DNA from: Methylocystis iwaonis
GTDB lineage: Bacteria > Pseudomonadota > Alphaproteobacteria > Rhizobiales > Beijerinckiaceae
DNA: 64,000 bases
Reading direction: 5' to 3'
NCBI RefSeq assembly: GCF_027925385.1
Contig: NZ_AP027142.1
Span: 1,842,001-1,906,000, forward strand
The notes under the pieces are model-generated. The model saw only the letters and a list, made by a program, of their open reading frames with translations. It was not told the origin of the DNA and searched no databases. The translations under genes were made by a program, and so were the position numbers. Positions 24,839 through 34,274 of this stretch are shown here, piece after piece. How positions within the stretch are numbered: position 1 is the stretch's first letter; every line of letters starts with the position of its first letter.

Positions 24839-26733
24839 TCCTTTTCGGCGCCCGTCGCCATCTGCAGGGCTTTTTCGTTGATCTCGACGTTGAGCGCCTT
24901 TTCGAGGCCGCCGACATATTGCTCGAGCAGGTCGTTTTGCAGTGCGGGCTTCAACTGCTCGGCGATCGTCTTCGATTCGATCGAGTTCGGATCGAAGGGC
25001 GGCGTCTGCGCGTCCTTCACGACGAAGATCAGTCGGCCGCCGTCGACGGAGACCGAGCCGGCGCCGCCCGGCGCGACCTCGAAGAACTGCACGATCGTAT
25101 TGGTGTTGAAGTCCGGGCGCTGGGCGCGCTTCACGTCGGTTGCGCGCTGTACGTCGAGGTTCAGCTCCTTGGCGACGGCGTCGATCGGCTGGCCGCCCTT
25201 GATCTTGGCGACGACGTCCTCGGCCTTGGCGGTGAGCGCCTTCTGGGCGCTCTCGGCGCGCATGGCTTCGGCGACGGCGCCCTTCACTTCGTCGAAGGTC
25301 TTCTGGCGGGCGGGCTCGATGCCATTGATCTCGAACCAGACATAGCCGCCGTCACGCGTCCCGACCGTTTCGTTGTCGACGCCGACGTCGGAGGCGAAGG
25401 CGGCCTTGAGCAGATCGGCGCCCGCCGGGGCGTCGACCGACTTGCCGTCCTTGCCATTGCCGGCGTCGTCCACGGCGTCGATCGTGCGGGTTTTCAGGCC
25501 GACGGCGGCGGCGGCTTCGGCGAGCGTTTTGCCGGAGGCGCGCTGATCCTCCACCGCCTCGTGCAGACGGCGCACTTCCGGCGCGGCCTTCTGCTGGGCG
25601 ACCTGGGCCTTGAGCTGGTCCGCAACCTGTTCATAGGTCTTGGTGACGACGGCCGGCGAAATCTTCTTCACGACCGAGACGACCGTGCCGAAAGCGGTGG
25701 TCACAAGTTCGGCTACGCCAGGCTGGGGCAGGGCGAAGACGGCTGCGCCCACCTTGGAGTCGCCAAAGTCGCGCTGCTCGACGAAGCCGAGGTCCACGTC
25801 CTTGGGATTACGCTTGAGTTCGACCGCGAGCGCGTCGACGTCCATGCCGCCTTTGAGCTTGGCGAGCGCCTCTTCGGCTTCCTTCTCGGTCTTGAAGACG
25901 AGCTGACGGACTTCGCGCTTCTCCGGCGCGCCGAAGCGCTTGGTTTTCACGTCGTCGTAGAGCTTGCGGGCGTCCGCGTCGGAAATATCGGCGGGCTTGG
26001 CGACGGTCGCCGGGCTCACTTCCAGCGTCGTGACCTTGCGATATTCCTTGGCGCGGAAGCTCTGCTCGCGATCGTCGAAATATTTCTTCAGCTCTTCGTC
26101 GCTCGGCGCCTTGGCCTCGCCAGCGGCGGAGACCGGCAGGATGACATAATCGACGGAGCGCGCCTCGTTGCGGAAGCGATGGATCGCCTCGATCATCAGC
26201 CGCGGCGGCTCGACGCCGTTGATGACGAGGTCGGTGAGCGTCTTGCGCAGATAGGCGCCCTTCTGGTCGGCGACGAAGCTGCGCTCCGTATAGCCATTGT
26301 CGCGGGCGATGGCCTTGAACTTCTCGGCGTCAAATTTGCCGTTGGTCTGGAAGGCCTTCTCATTTGAGATCAGCCGCTGGATCGTGTCGTCGCTGGCGGC
26401 GAGGCCAAGGTTGCGGGCCTTCTGGTCGAGCGCGACGTCGGTGACGAGGCGTTCGAGCACCTGAAGGTCCATGCCTGCCTTATGCGCCTCTTCGGCGGTG
26501 ACGGCGCGGCGCAGGCGCTGCTGGATGCGGCGCAGATCGTTCTGAAAGGCGGTGCGGAACTGGTCCACCGTGACCTCGCCCGAGCCCACCTTGGCGAGGC
26601 GCTGGGAGGTCATGCCGCGAAAGACGTCGCCGACGCCCCAGATCGCGAAACTGATGACGATAACGCCCATCACAACCGCCATGATGGCGCGGCCGATCCA
26701 GTTCTGCGAAGCGACGCGCAGGCCCTCGAGCAT
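24835..26733 (-). CDS. ppiD: Periplasmic peptidyl-prolyl isomerase, PpiD/SurA_N type
   Basis: 632-residue membrane-anchored folding factor. A single N-terminal transmembrane segment (about residues 14-34, AIMAVVMGVIVISFAIWGVG) is followed by the SurA-like chaperone region (VTVDQFRTAF) and a parvulin-type rotamase segment near the middle (KREVRQLVFKTEKEAEEALAKL). This gene precedes trpE in many Rhizobiales. The ATG at 26733 was chosen because the anchor begins there. Confidence 0.9.
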   Translation of the reverse strand: MLEGLRVASQNWIGRAIMAVVMGVIVISFAIWGVGDVFRGMTSQRLAKVGSGEVTVDQFRTAFQNDLRRIQQRLRRAVTAEEAHKAGMDLQVLERLVTDVALDQKARNLGLAASDDTIQRLISNEKAFQTNGKFDAEKFKAIARDNGYTERSFVADQKGAYLRKTLTDLVINGVEPPRLMIEAIHRFRNEARSVDYVILPVSAAGEAKAPSDEELKKYFDDREQSFRAKEYRKVTTLEVSPATVAKPADISDADARKLYDDVKTKRFGAPEKREVRQLVFKTEKEAEEALAKLKGGMDVDALAVELKRNPKDVDLGFVEQRDFGDSKVGAAVFALPQPGVAELVTTAFGTVVSVVKKISPAVVTKTYEQVADQLKAQVAQQKAAPEVRRLHEAVEDQRASGKTLAEAAAAVGLKTRTIDAVDDAGNGKDGKSVDAPAGADLLKAAFASDVGVDNETVGTRDGGYVWFEINGIEPARQKTFDEVKGAVAEAMRAESAQKALTAKAEDVVAKIKGGQPIDAVAKELNLDVQRATDVKRAQRPDFNTNTIVQFFEVAPGGAGSVSVDGGRLIFVVKDAQTPPFDPNSIESKTIAEQLKPALQNDLLEQYVGGLEKALNVEINEKALQMATGAEKE

Positions 26734-26970
26734 ATTCCGGTTCCCCGTTCGTGTTTTCGGGAGCTTTCTGCTCCCATTTTGGCGCGGACTATAGGGAGGG
26801 GCGCGGGCCGTGGCAATGACAAGCGCGAACGACACGCGCCCCGGCGCTCATACATGCAGCGTTAAGGTTCCGCACAGGACAATTGGAGATGGCTTCCGTG
26901 AGCCGCAGTCGCCCGAGGTTCTCCGGGCGGCCCTTTCGCCCGACCTTTTGGAACCGACCTGGAACTCAAA

Positions 26971-27303
26971 ATGAAAAAGACATTCGCCCTCGTCGCCGTC
27001 GTTGCTGTCGCTGCGCCGCTTGCGGGCTGCTACACGCCCGAGAGCCGGGCGGTGGGCGGCGGCGCCATCGGGGCGCTGGCCGGCGCCGGAATCGGCGGGT
27101 TGGCCGGCGGCGGCCGTGGCGCGCTTGCCGGCTCCCTGATCGGCGGCGCGACTGGCGCCGCCGCCGGGGCCTTGACCGCGCCGCCGCCGCCCCCGCCGCC
27201 GCCCGAATACTATTATGACGCCCCGCCGCCAGCTTATGGCGGCTACCGCCGTTCGAGAGGCTACTATTATCAGTCGCCCGACTGCGGGCCCTACGGCTGC
27301 TGA
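26971..27303 (+). CDS. Glycine-zipper lipoprotein
   Basis: 110-residue predicted outer-membrane lipoprotein. The signal peptide ends in the lipobox PLAGC (Cys about residue 20). Residues 29-68 are a glycine-zipper region with repeated GxxxG spacing (GAIGALAGAGIGG). The C-terminus is rich in Pro and Tyr and ends GPYGC. Similar proteins are related to the 17 kDa surface antigen group. Function unknown; single gene. Confidence 0.8.
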   Translation: MKKTFALVAVVAVAAPLAGCYTPESRAVGGGAIGALAGAGIGGLAGGGRGALAGSLIGGATGAAAGALTAPPPPPPPPEYYYDAPPPAYGGYRRSRGYYYQSPDCGPYGC

Positions 27304-27328
27304 TGGAATCGAGGACGGAGGGCACAGA

Positions 27329-27457
27329 GTGGCTCCCAAATTCTACTGCAACACGCCGTCGGCGCGGCTGCGCGTCGTTCTGCGCAATGCGCTTGGCGTG
27401 ATCCTGATCGCAGGGGTCGTGAGAGCGGCTTTGGCGATCGGCGCGGCGCTCCAATAG
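27329..27457 (+). CDS. Possible small membrane peptide
   Basis: 42-residue reading frame starting GTG 27329, 6 bp after GGAGG, with a basic N-terminal half (SARLRVVLRNA) and one hydrophobic helix (LGVILIAGVVRAALAIGAAL). It begins 25 bp after the lipoprotein gene. Composition fits a small membrane protein, but nothing beyond the ribosome-binding site and hydrophobicity supports it. Confidence 0.35.
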   Translation: MAPKFYCNTPSARLRVVLRNALGVILIAGVVRAALAIGAALQ

Positions 27458-27793
27458 CGCGCTTTCCGCTCGCAGCAGACGCCGTTCCCCTGCGACGGCG
27501 TCTGCGCCCCATCCTTGCGCGCCTTTTGGCGCCGCGTCGCCTAAGTCTCGCCCGATAAAGAGCGCGATTCGCGCGCTTCAAGGCCCTCACGCAAATTTTT
27601 TCTCTGAAACTTCGTTCAAAAACAGCGGCCTACTTGCCGGCAGGCAAGCGCTCGCGTAACGGTTGAGACGCTGAAGCTGACGGGGCCGAATTCGCCCGGG
27701 CAACGGCTCCGGGGCGAGCGCTTGGCCCACGGAGCTCGACGAAAAAATGTGCGGCGATTAACGCAACGCCCAAGCGCCTCAAAAGGAACAGCT

Positions 27794-28237
27794 ATGCTGC
27801 GATCTTTCGGTCTTGCAGGAATGATGACGCTCGTACTCTTTTCTGTCCCCGCAAAGGCTTTCGATGTGGTGGATCACGATTACGGCGGACGCGTGGAGCC
27901 CTATGTGGCGCGCGTTCAGGAGGCGCAGGCGCGCGGGGAGCCGGTGCGCATCGGGGCGGTCGAATGCGATTCGTCCTGCACGCTTTATCTTGCCGCCAAG
28001 CGCTCCTGCGTGTCGCCGGGCGCTGTCTTCGGCTTCCATGCGCCATGGGTGGGCGGGCCGACCAGCGGCGTCGTCGATCCGCAGATGACGGCGGTTTTCG
28101 CCTCCGCCTATAAGCCGCCGCTGCGGCGCATCTTCCTCAATCACGTGCGCAATTCGCGCGGCGCGGTGCCGGGGCCGCTGCTGAAGATCAGCGGCGCCCA
28201 GCTCGCCAGCCTCGGCTATCGTCTCTGCGCCGAATAA
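27794..28237 (+). CDS. Secreted ClpP/crotonase-like protein
   Basis: 147-residue exported protein with a signal peptide ending in PAKA (about residue 22). The core CDSSCTLYLAA and GAVFGFHAP resembles periplasmic COG3904-type ClpP-like proteins, where a serine in a CxSxC context and a later histidine may be catalytic. An upstream in-frame start exists at 27722, but the signal peptide begins at ATG 27794 after AAGGA. Function and substrate unknown. Confidence 0.7.
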   Translation: MLRSFGLAGMMTLVLFSVPAKAFDVVDHDYGGRVEPYVARVQEAQARGEPVRIGAVECDSSCTLYLAAKRSCVSPGAVFGFHAPWVGGPTSGVVDPQMTAVFASAYKPPLRRIFLNHVRNSRGAVPGPLLKISGAQLASLGYRLCAE

Positions 28238-28250
28238 GCGGCAGCGAGGG

Positions 28251-29306
28251 CTAATCGGCCGGCGCGACTTGGGTCTCGCGTATCGCGCCGCGCTCGTACC
28301 AGCCCTTGCTGCGGTTTACGATGGAGCAGACGCTGAGCATCACCGGCACTTCGATCAGCACGCCGACGACAGTCGCCAGCGCGGCGCCGGAGTCGAAACC
28401 AAAGAGGCTGATCGCCGCCGCGACGGCGAGCTCGAAGAAATTGCTGGCCCCGATCAGCGCCGAGGGGCCGGCGACGCAATGCGCTTCTCCGAATAGACGA
28501 TTGAGCGCATAGGCAAGCGCGGAATTGAAATAGACCTGGATGAGGATCGGAACCGCGAGCAAGCCGATGATCGCCGGCTGGCGGATGATCTGTTCGCCCT
28601 GAAAGCCGAACAGCAGGACCAGCGTCGCCAGCAGCGCGACGAGCGACAGCGGGCCAATCTTGGCAAGCGCCTGGGAGAGGCGCGTCTCGCCGCCAGAGGC
28701 GATGAGGCGGCTGCGCGCGAGCTGCGCGGCGATGACCGGGACCACGATGTAAAGAACCACCGAGAGCAACAGCGTGTCCCAAGGCACGGTGATCGACGAG
28801 AGCCCGAGCAGCAGCCCGACGATCGGCGCAAAGGCGACGATCATGATGGCGTCGTTGAGGGCAACCTGGCTCAAGGTGAAATGCGGCTCGCCCTTGGTAA
28901 GGCTCGACCAGACGAAGACCATGGCCGTGCAGGGCGCCGCCGCGAGCAGGATGAGCCCGGCGATGTAGGAGTCGATCTGCTCGGCGGGCAGATAGGGCCG
29001 AAACAGATGGCCGATGAAGAGCCAGCCGAGCAGCGCCATTGAGAAGGGCTTCACCGCCCAATTGACGAAAAGCGTCACGCCGATGCCGCGCCAATGGCGC
29101 CCCACTTCTCTCAGCGCGGCAAAGTCGATCTTCATGAGCATCGGCACGATCATCAGCCAGATCAGCGCCGCGACAGGCAGATTGACCTTCGCGATTTCGA
29201 GCGCGCCGAGCGCGTGGAAGAAGCCCGGCAGAAAGTGCCCGAGCCCGACGCCCGCGACGATGCAGAGGGCGACCCAAAGCGTCAGATAGCGTTCGAAGAT
29301 CGTCAC
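28251..29306 (-). CDS. Arsenite efflux permease ACR3
   Basis: 351-residue inner-membrane carrier of the BASS/ACR3 family with about ten membrane segments, exporting arsenite made by ArsC. Conserved segments include LILLAAAPCTAMVFVWS with the essential Cys region and NDAIMIVAFAP. The GTG start at 29306 overlaps the arsC stop as GTGA and is preceded by GGAG; the longer open frame runs over arsC. It is the last gene of arsR-arsC-acr3. Gene symbols acr3 and arsB are both used for this family. Confidence 0.93.
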   Translation of the reverse strand: MTIFERYLTLWVALCIVAGVGLGHFLPGFFHALGALEIAKVNLPVAALIWLMIVPMLMKIDFAALREVGRHWRGIGVTLFVNWAVKPFSMALLGWLFIGHLFRPYLPAEQIDSYIAGLILLAAAPCTAMVFVWSSLTKGEPHFTLSQVALNDAIMIVAFAPIVGLLLGLSSITVPWDTLLLSVVLYIVVPVIAAQLARSRLIASGGETRLSQALAKIGPLSLVALLATLVLLFGFQGEQIIRQPAIIGLLAVPILIQVYFNSALAYALNRLFGEAHCVAGPSALIGASNFFELAVAAAISLFGFDSGAALATVVGVLIEVPVMLSVCSIVNRSKGWYERGAIRETQVAPAD

Positions 29307-29833
29307 GGCGTTTGCTCCGCTTCTCGATGGGTCACGCCCTCGCTCTCGCCGATTTCGCGCAGGCGCGCGCCGACCGCCAGGCGATCGAGACGATGCAGCG
29401 GGATCGCGCAGAACTGCTCGATGCGGTTCTTGAGGTAGCGAAAGGCGAGCGCGAAAGCGCGCTGCTTTTCGATGTCCGAGCCGTCCTCCGTGGCGGGATC
29501 TTCGATGCCCCAATGCGCGGTCATCGGCTGGCCGGGCCAGAGCGGGCAGGCTTCGCCCGCGGCGTTGTCGCAGACGGTAAAGACGAAATCCATCTGCGGC
29601 GCGCCGGGGACGGCGAATTCGTCCCAGTTCTTGGAGCGAAAGCCGTCATGCGGAAAGCCCATCTTTTCCAGCGTCAGCAGGGCATAGGGGTTTACTTCGC
29701 CCTTCGGATGGCTGCCGGCGGAAAATGCCTTGAATCGGCCGACGCCGAGCTGGCGCAGAATGCTCTCGGCCATGATCGAGCGGGCGCTGTTGCCCGTGCA
29801 CAGGAACAATACGTTGTAGGTCTTCTCTGTCAT
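29303..29833 (-). CDS. arsC: Arsenate reductase, low-molecular-weight phosphatase type
   Basis: 176-residue enzyme reducing arsenate to arsenite. The phosphatase loop is C12-x5-R18 in FLCTGNSARS; further redox cysteine candidates are in FVFTVCDNAAGEACP. The C-terminal 30 residues extend beyond the usual fold. Start ATG overlaps the arsR stop (ATGA), and its own stop overlaps the acr3 start, giving a fully coupled operon. Confidence 0.93.
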   Translation of the reverse strand: MTEKTYNVLFLCTGNSARSIMAESILRQLGVGRFKAFSAGSHPKGEVNPYALLTLEKMGFPHDGFRSKNWDEFAVPGAPQMDFVFTVCDNAAGEACPLWPGQPMTAHWGIEDPATEDGSDIEKQRAFALAFRYLKNRIEQFCAIPLHRLDRLAVGARLREIGESEGVTHREAEQTP

Positions 29834-30168
29834 TGTCCAAATTCACATTTCGAGAGGTTGAGGATTTGAGCCGGCGCGCATCCGGCTCCGCCGCAGCAGT
29901 CCTCGACGAGGAAGCGACTGAGCGCGTTCAGTTGCGAAAGATCGGCGCGGTAGACGACGCTGCGTCCGTTACGGGCGCTGGTGACCAGCTTTGCGTGGGA
30001 GAGGACGTTGAGGTGGGCCGAGAGCGTGTTTTGCGGCACGCCGAGAAGGCGGGCGAGCTCGCCGGCCGGGAGGCCCTTGGGCTCGGCGCGGATAAGGGCT
30101 CGAAAAGCCTCGAGCCGCGTCTGCTGCGAGAGCGCGGCAAGGCAGGCGAGGGCGGTTTCTATTTCCAT
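29830..30168 (-). CDS. arsR: ArsR-family metalloregulator
   Basis: 112-residue winged-helix repressor. The recognition helix region is GVPQNTLSAHLNVLSHAKLV, followed by the wing ARNGRSVVYRAD. The likely arsenite-binding cysteines are in the C-terminal EDCCGGAGC rather than in the classic ELCVCD helix motif. It is first in arsR-arsC-acr3 and should derepress the operon when arsenite binds. The 114 bp upstream is shared with the divergent tpiA. Confidence 0.93.
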   Translation of the reverse strand: MEIETALACLAALSQQTRLEAFRALIRAEPKGLPAGELARLLGVPQNTLSAHLNVLSHAKLVTSARNGRSVVYRADLSQLNALSRFLVEDCCGGAGCAPAQILNLSKCEFGQ

Positions 30169-30180
30169 GATTCTGGATAT

Positions 30181-30204
30181 ATCGATTTATTGTGACAAGT
30201 CGAT
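30181..30204. promoter_or_regulatory. Possible ArsR operator in arsR/tpiA gap
   Basis: Short inverted arms atcga (30181-30185) and tcgat (30200-30204) in an AT-rich stretch about 15-35 bp upstream of arsR. Placement is right for an ArsR site, but the arms are short and evidence is weak. Confidence 0.25.
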
Positions 30205-30282
30205 GGCGCCGCCACATGCGCCATATTGCGAGTCTGTCAGCTTCTGTTACGTAACATTTCCACGCTCGAAGGATTCTCCTGC

Positions 30283-31035
30283 ATGGATCGCTGCCCGCTC
30301 GTCGCCGGAAACTGGAAAATGAACGGGCTCATCGCCTCGCTTGCGGAAATTGCGGCGATGGGGACGGCTTATGATCTCGCGCTGAAGAAAAAGGTCGAGC
30401 TGATCATTTGTCCGCCTGCGACGCTGATCGGGCTGGCGCTCGACGTCGCCATGCTCAACGGGATCGGGCTCGGCGGGCAGGATTGCCACGCCGCCGAAAG
30501 CGGGGCCCATACCGGCGATATTTCCGCCGAAATGCTCAAGGACGCGGGCGCGACTTATGTGATCCTCGGGCATAGCGAACGCCGGGCCGATCACGGCGAG
30601 ACCGATAACATCGTGCGGGTGAAGGCGACGGCGGCGCTGCGCGCCGGGTTGAAGCCGATCATCTGCGTCGGCGAGACGCGCCATGAGCGGGAGGCGGGGG
30701 AAGCGCTGTCGGTCGTGGGCCGGCAGATCGAGGCGTCGCTTCCGGGCGACGCGCCGGGAACGATCGTCGTCGCCTATGAGCCGGTCTGGGCGATCGGCAC
30801 GGGGCTCACCCCGACGCTGGAGGATGTCGCGCAAATGCACGCCTTCGCGCGGGAGCGGATCGAGGCGCGGCTCGGCGGCGGCAAGAGCGAGGATGTGCGC
30901 ATTCTATACGGCGGCTCGGTGAAGCCCGCGAATGCGCGGGAGCTGATGCACGTCCCCAACGTCGATGGCGCGCTGGTTGGCGGGGCGAGTCTGACGGCGA
31001 GGGATTTCATGGCGATCGCCGAGGCGTATCGGTGA
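30283..31035 (+). CDS. tpiA: Triose-phosphate isomerase
   Basis: 250-residue TIM barrel interconverting dihydroxyacetone phosphate and glyceraldehyde 3-phosphate. Active-site residues are K12 in GNWKMNG, H97 in ILGHSERR and E166 in [11 protein letters not shown]; the phosphate loop [12 protein letters not shown] is present. ATG 30283 gives the standard N-terminus. It follows the divergent ars operon and is followed 87 bp later by ndk. Confidence 0.97.
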   Translation: MDRCPLVAGNWKMNGLIASLAEIAAMGTAYDLALKKKVELIICPPATLIGLALDVAMLNGIGLGGQDCHAAESGAHTGDISAEMLKDAGATYVILGHSERRADHGETDNIVRVKATAALRAGLKPIICVGETRHEREAGEALSVVGRQIEASLPGDAPGTIVVAYEPVWAIGTGLTPTLEDVAQMHAFARERIEARLGGGKSEDVRILYGGSVKPANARELMHVPNVDGALVGGASLTARDFMAIAEAYR

Positions 31036-31122
31036 TCGCCTAGGCTTGCCGCGTCGCGGCGCCGCCGGTATAAGCGCGGCGCTTACCCTTTCAGCACTCC
31101 AACAACGAGGCGATGCGCTCTC

Positions 31123-31545
31123 ATGGCGATCGAACGCACTTTCTCCATCCTCAAGCCCGACGCGACCAAGCGCAACCTCACCGGCGCCATCAATGCCCTG
31201 ATCGAGGGCGCGGGCCTGCGCATCGTCGCGCAGAAGCGCATCCGCATGACCCGCGAGCAGGCCGAGACCTTCTACGCGGTGCATAAGGAGCGCCCCTTCT
31301 TCGGCGAGCTCGTCGATTTCATGATCTCCGAGCCGGTCGTCGTGCAGGTGCTCGAGGGCGAGAACGCCATCGCGCGCTACCGCGAAGTGATGGGCGCCAC
31401 CAATCCTGCCAACGCTGCGCCGGGCACGATCCGCAAGGAGCATGCGCTTTCGGTCGGCGAGAACTCGGTGCACGGCTCCGACGCGCCGGAGACGGCCGCC
31501 ATCGAGATCGCCCAGTTCTTCTCCGGCAATGAGATCGTCGGCTAA
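31123..31545 (+). CDS. ndk: Nucleoside diphosphate kinase
   Basis: 140-residue kinase balancing nucleoside triphosphates through a phosphohistidine. The catalytic His is H117 in ENSVHGSD, and the N-terminal [11 protein letters not shown] is the family start. Length is standard for bacterial Ndk. The gene is followed directly by repeats A3 and B5. Confidence 0.97.
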   Translation: MAIERTFSILKPDATKRNLTGAINALIEGAGLRIVAQKRIRMTREQAETFYAVHKERPFFGELVDFMISEPVVVQVLEGENAIARYREVMGATNPANAAPGTIRKEHALSVGENSVHGSDAPETAAIEIAQFFSGNEIVG

Positions 31546-31551
31546 GATTTC

Positions 31552-31597
31552 CGCTCTGGATTCCCGATTGCGCTCCGCGCGTCGGGAATGACAGCGG
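31552..31597. repeat. Family A repeat, half copy 3
   Basis: Only the right half of a family A element is present: gctctggattcccgattgcg then gcgcgtcgggaatgacagc. A family B element starts 5 bp later. Confidence 0.7.
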
Positions 31598-31601
31598 AGC
31601 C

Positions 31602-31684
31602 CCGTCATTGCGAGCGAAGCGAAGCAATCCAGAGCAGCGACTGCGGCCCTGGATTGCTTCGTCGCTTTGCTCCTCGCAATGACG
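31602..31684. repeat. Interspersed palindromic repeat, family B copy 5
   Basis: About 83 bp with ends ccgtcattgcgag and ctcgcaatgacgg and inner arms gaagcaatcca/tggattgcttc. It lies between the convergent ndk and purN genes, just before the purN stop. Confidence 0.9.
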
Positions 31685-31695
31685 GGCGGCTATAC

Positions 31696-32352
31696 TTATT
31701 CCCAATTAGGTTTCGGCGCGACAAGGGCCTCCCGGCTTTCCGCCATCGCGCCCAACACGCGATTGCCCTCGATCCGCACGGAGCCCGACGCGACGAGCCG
31801 CAACGCCAAAGGATAAATGACATGCTCCTGCGCCAGCACGCGCGCGCCGAGCGTGTCGGGCGTGTCGCCGTCGAGCACTGGCACGGCGGCCTGGGCGACG
31901 ATCGGGCCCTCGTCCATCTCCGGCACGACGAAATGCACCGTGCAGCCGTGAATCTTCACGCCGTCGGCGAGCGCGCGCTCATGCGTGTGCAGGCCGCGGT
32001 AAGACGGCAGCAGAGCAGGGTGGATATTGAGCATCCGTCCCGTCCATTGGCCGATAAACCAGGGCGTGAAGAGGCGCATGAAGCCCGCGAGGCAAATGAA
32101 CTCGATGCGGTAGGTTTCGAGAACGAGCTGCAGCGAGCGCTCGAACTCCTCTCGGCCAGCATAAATCTTATGATCGACCGCGGCGACGGCGATGCCGGCG
32201 GCCTTCGCCTTTGCGAGGCCGGGCGCGTCGGGGCGGTTGGAGAGGACGAGAGCGATCTCGGCTGGGAAATCCGGCGCGCGCGCGGCGGCGATCAGCGCGT
32301 CCATATTGGAGCCGCGGCCGGAAACGAGAATGGCGGTGCGCAGGCGGGTCAT
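31696..32352 (-). CDS. purN: Phosphoribosylglycinamide formyltransferase
   Basis: 218-residue folate-dependent enzyme of purine synthesis that formylates GAR. The motifs VSGRGSNMDAL, FMRLFTPWF, LNIHPALLPSYRG (catalytic Asn and His) and PEMDEGPI (catalytic Asp) are present. The ATG at 32352 gives the normal N-terminus; the longer frame to 32442 lies in a repeat. It is downstream of purM on the minus strand, with repeat D2 in the 212 bp gap. Confidence 0.97.
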   Translation of the reverse strand: MTRLRTAILVSGRGSNMDALIAAARAPDFPAEIALVLSNRPDAPGLAKAKAAGIAVAAVDHKIYAGREEFERSLQLVLETYRIEFICLAGFMRLFTPWFIGQWTGRMLNIHPALLPSYRGLHTHERALADGVKIHGCTVHFVVPEMDEGPIVAQAAVPVLDGDTPDTLGARVLAQEHVIYPLALRLVASGSVRIEGNRVLGAMAESREALVAPKPNWE

Positions 32353-32379
32353 AGTCTCCGACCTTGGTAGTTTAAGTTC

Positions 32380-32564
32380 CTTCTCCCGCTTGCGGGAGAA
32401 GGTGTCGCCGCGAAGCGGTGACGGATGAGGGCGGGCCCTCACCCGACCCTCGCTAACGCGAGGGCCACCCTCTCCCGCACGCGGGAGAGGGGATACTCAC
32501 GATCAGCGCTCCGGATGAAGGCCGCGTTCTACTCGCCCTCCCGCGTGAGCGGGGGAGGGGGCTC
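32380..32564. repeat. Interspersed palindromic repeat, family D copy 2
   Basis: About 185 bp composite: ctcccgcttgcgggag, a middle cgccgcgaagcggtg, ccctcgctaacgcgaggg, ctctcccgcacgcgggagag and finally cctcccgcgtgagcggg. At least four consecutive stem-loops of the same style fill the purM-purN gap. Confidence 0.85.
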
Positions 32565-33629
32565 TTACAGCCCGAGCTGACCCTTCATCACGACCCGCGC
32601 ATCGCCCTCGGCTTCAGTGGCCTCGCCGATCCGCACGGGCTTTTCGCCGACATCGCGCAAGATCGTCTCGACCTCATCCGCCCCTTCCTTCGCGGCGAAG
32701 ATCACCATGCCGATCCCGCAGTTGAAGGTGCGCAGCATTTCAGATTCCGCCACATCGCCCGTCTTGGCCAGCCATTTGAACACGCGCGGAACGTCGAAGG
32801 CGCTTAGATCCAACGATACGCCGAGCCCCTTGGGCAGCACGCGCGGCAAATTGTCCGGGAAGCCGCCGCCGGTGATATGGGCGAGCGCGCGGATGTGGTT
32901 CGTGCGCTTCAGCGCGGCGAGCAGCGGCTTCACATAAATACGCGTCGGCTCGAGCAGGGCGCGCGCGAGCGTCATTTCAGGGGCGAAGGGCGCGGTGGCG
33001 TTCCAGGAGAGGCCCGTGTCCTTGACGATGCGGCGCACGAGCGAAAAGCCGTTGGAATGCACGCCTGACGAGGGCAGGCCGAAGGCGACGTCGCCAACGT
33101 GGACCTCGTGCGGCAGCAGGCGCCGGCGGTCGACGGCGCCGACGGCGAAGCCGGCGAGATCATAGTCGCTGCGCGAATAGAGGCCCGGCATTTCCGCCGT
33201 CTCGCCGCCGAGCAACGCGCAGCCTGCTTTGACGCAGCCGTCGGAGATTCCCTTCACAACGGAGGCGGCGACGGCGGGGTCGAGCTTGCCGGTGGCGTAA
33301 TAGTCGAGAAAGAACAGCGGCTCGGCGCCCTGGACAATGAGGTCGTTGACGCACATGGCGACGAGGTCGATGCCGATCGTGCCATGCAGGCCGGATTCGA
33401 TGGCGATCTTGACCTTGGTGCCCACGCCGTCATTGGCCGCGACAAGCAGCGGGTCGGCATAGCCTGCCGCCTTGAGGTCGAAGACGCCGCCAAAGCCGCC
33501 GATCTCGCCGTCGGCGCCGGAACGCCGCGTCGCGCGTACGGCCGGCCGGATCATATCGACGAGTCGGTTTCCCGCATCGATGTCGACGCCCGCATCGGAA
33601 TAGGTGAGCCCTTTGGCTTTCTGTTGCAT
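32565..33629 (-). CDS. purM: Phosphoribosylformylglycinamidine cyclo-ligase
   Basis: 354-residue AIR synthetase catalysing ATP-dependent ring closure in purine synthesis. Conserved motifs: [16 protein letters not shown] at the N-terminus, [46 protein letters not shown] and [14 protein letters not shown]. It is the first gene of purM-purN. Confidence 0.97.
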   Translation of the reverse strand: MQQKAKGLTYSDAGVDIDAGNRLVDMIRPAVRATRRSGADGEIGGFGGVFDLKAAGYADPLLVAANDGVGTKVKIAIESGLHGTIGIDLVAMCVNDLIVQGAEPLFFLDYYATGKLDPAVAASVVKGISDGCVKAGCALLGGETAEMPGLYSRSDYDLAGFAVGAVDRRRLLPHEVHVGDVAFGLPSSGVHSNGFSLVRRIVKDTGLSWNATAPFAPEMTLARALLEPTRIYVKPLLAALKRTNHIRALAHITGGGFPDNLPRVLPKGLGVSLDLSAFDVPRVFKWLAKTGDVAESEMLRTFNCGIGMVIFAAKEGADEVETILRDVGEKPVRIGEATEAEGDARVVMKGQLGL

Positions 33630-33702
33630 GGCCTTGTCCCGTCGGGCCTCCCGCCCAATTGCGGTATGGGCAATGCGCCCCCGGCTGTCAAATGAGCCGC
33701 CG

Positions 33703-34122
33703 TCAGGCTTTCAACTGCACGAGCACGAAGATGTTGCCGTAAATGTCGCGGAATTGCGCGTAAATCGAATCGGCTTCCTCCGTTGGGCGTAAGACGAATT
33801 GGACGCCTTTGGCGGTCAGACGGTCGCCCTCGGCGTGGAGGTCCGACGTATAGATCACCGCGAGAGGTTGCCCGCCGGTTTGATTGCCGACGCGCGCCTT
33901 TTGCTCGGCTGTCGTGGCTTTCAGCAGCCACAGGCCGATGGACGGCTCGGCGGCAAAACCGAGGTGAACGAAGCGTAGCGCACCCGCCGGTATGTCGGCG
34001 ATGATCCGCATTCCGAGAACGCTAAGATAGAATTGAATTGCTTCATCGTAATCCGGCACGAGGACGACAAGACGGCCGAGCGAGTTCATTTCAAGCGCCT
34101 CATTCGCGTTTCTTTCTTTCAT
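33703..34122 (-). CDS. VOC-fold glyoxalase-like protein
   Basis: 139-residue protein of the vicinal oxygen chelate fold, formed by two beta-alpha-beta-beta-beta modules: [23 protein letters not shown] near the N-terminus and [25 protein letters not shown] in the second half. Metal ligands cannot be assigned with certainty. Start ATG 34122 follows GAGGATAC; an internal ATG 33 bp downstream is possible. Function unknown. Confidence 0.8.
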   Translation of the reverse strand: MKERNANEALEMNSLGRLVVLVPDYDEAIQFYLSVLGMRIIADIPAGALRFVHLGFAAEPSIGLWLLKATTAEQKARVGNQTGGQPLAVIYTSDLHAEGDRLTAKGVQFVLRPTEEADSIYAQFRDIYGNIFVLVQLKA

Positions 34123-34274
34123 GTATCCTCGCGCGCCTTACAGGCGTTGGAATCGAAGCCTGAGCGAGATTCATATACGATCCACCAGACGGGCGCGCCC
34201 GGAGGCGTGCGCCCGCGCATCGCGCTTTCTGTGACGCGATCTTACGAATTCGGGTCGATGGAAGGAGTCAGATC

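Noticed and set aside
24919..26367. A 482-residue plus-strand frame opposite ppiD
   Set aside because: Antisense shadow of the conserved isomerase; no ribosome-binding site or recognisable domain.
31552..31690. Closely spaced palindromes that could suggest a CRISPR array
   Set aside because: The units are two different interspersed repeats (A and B) found singly across the window. There is no regular repeat-spacer pattern and no cas gene; the possible Cas2-like protein at 45240 has no array nearby.
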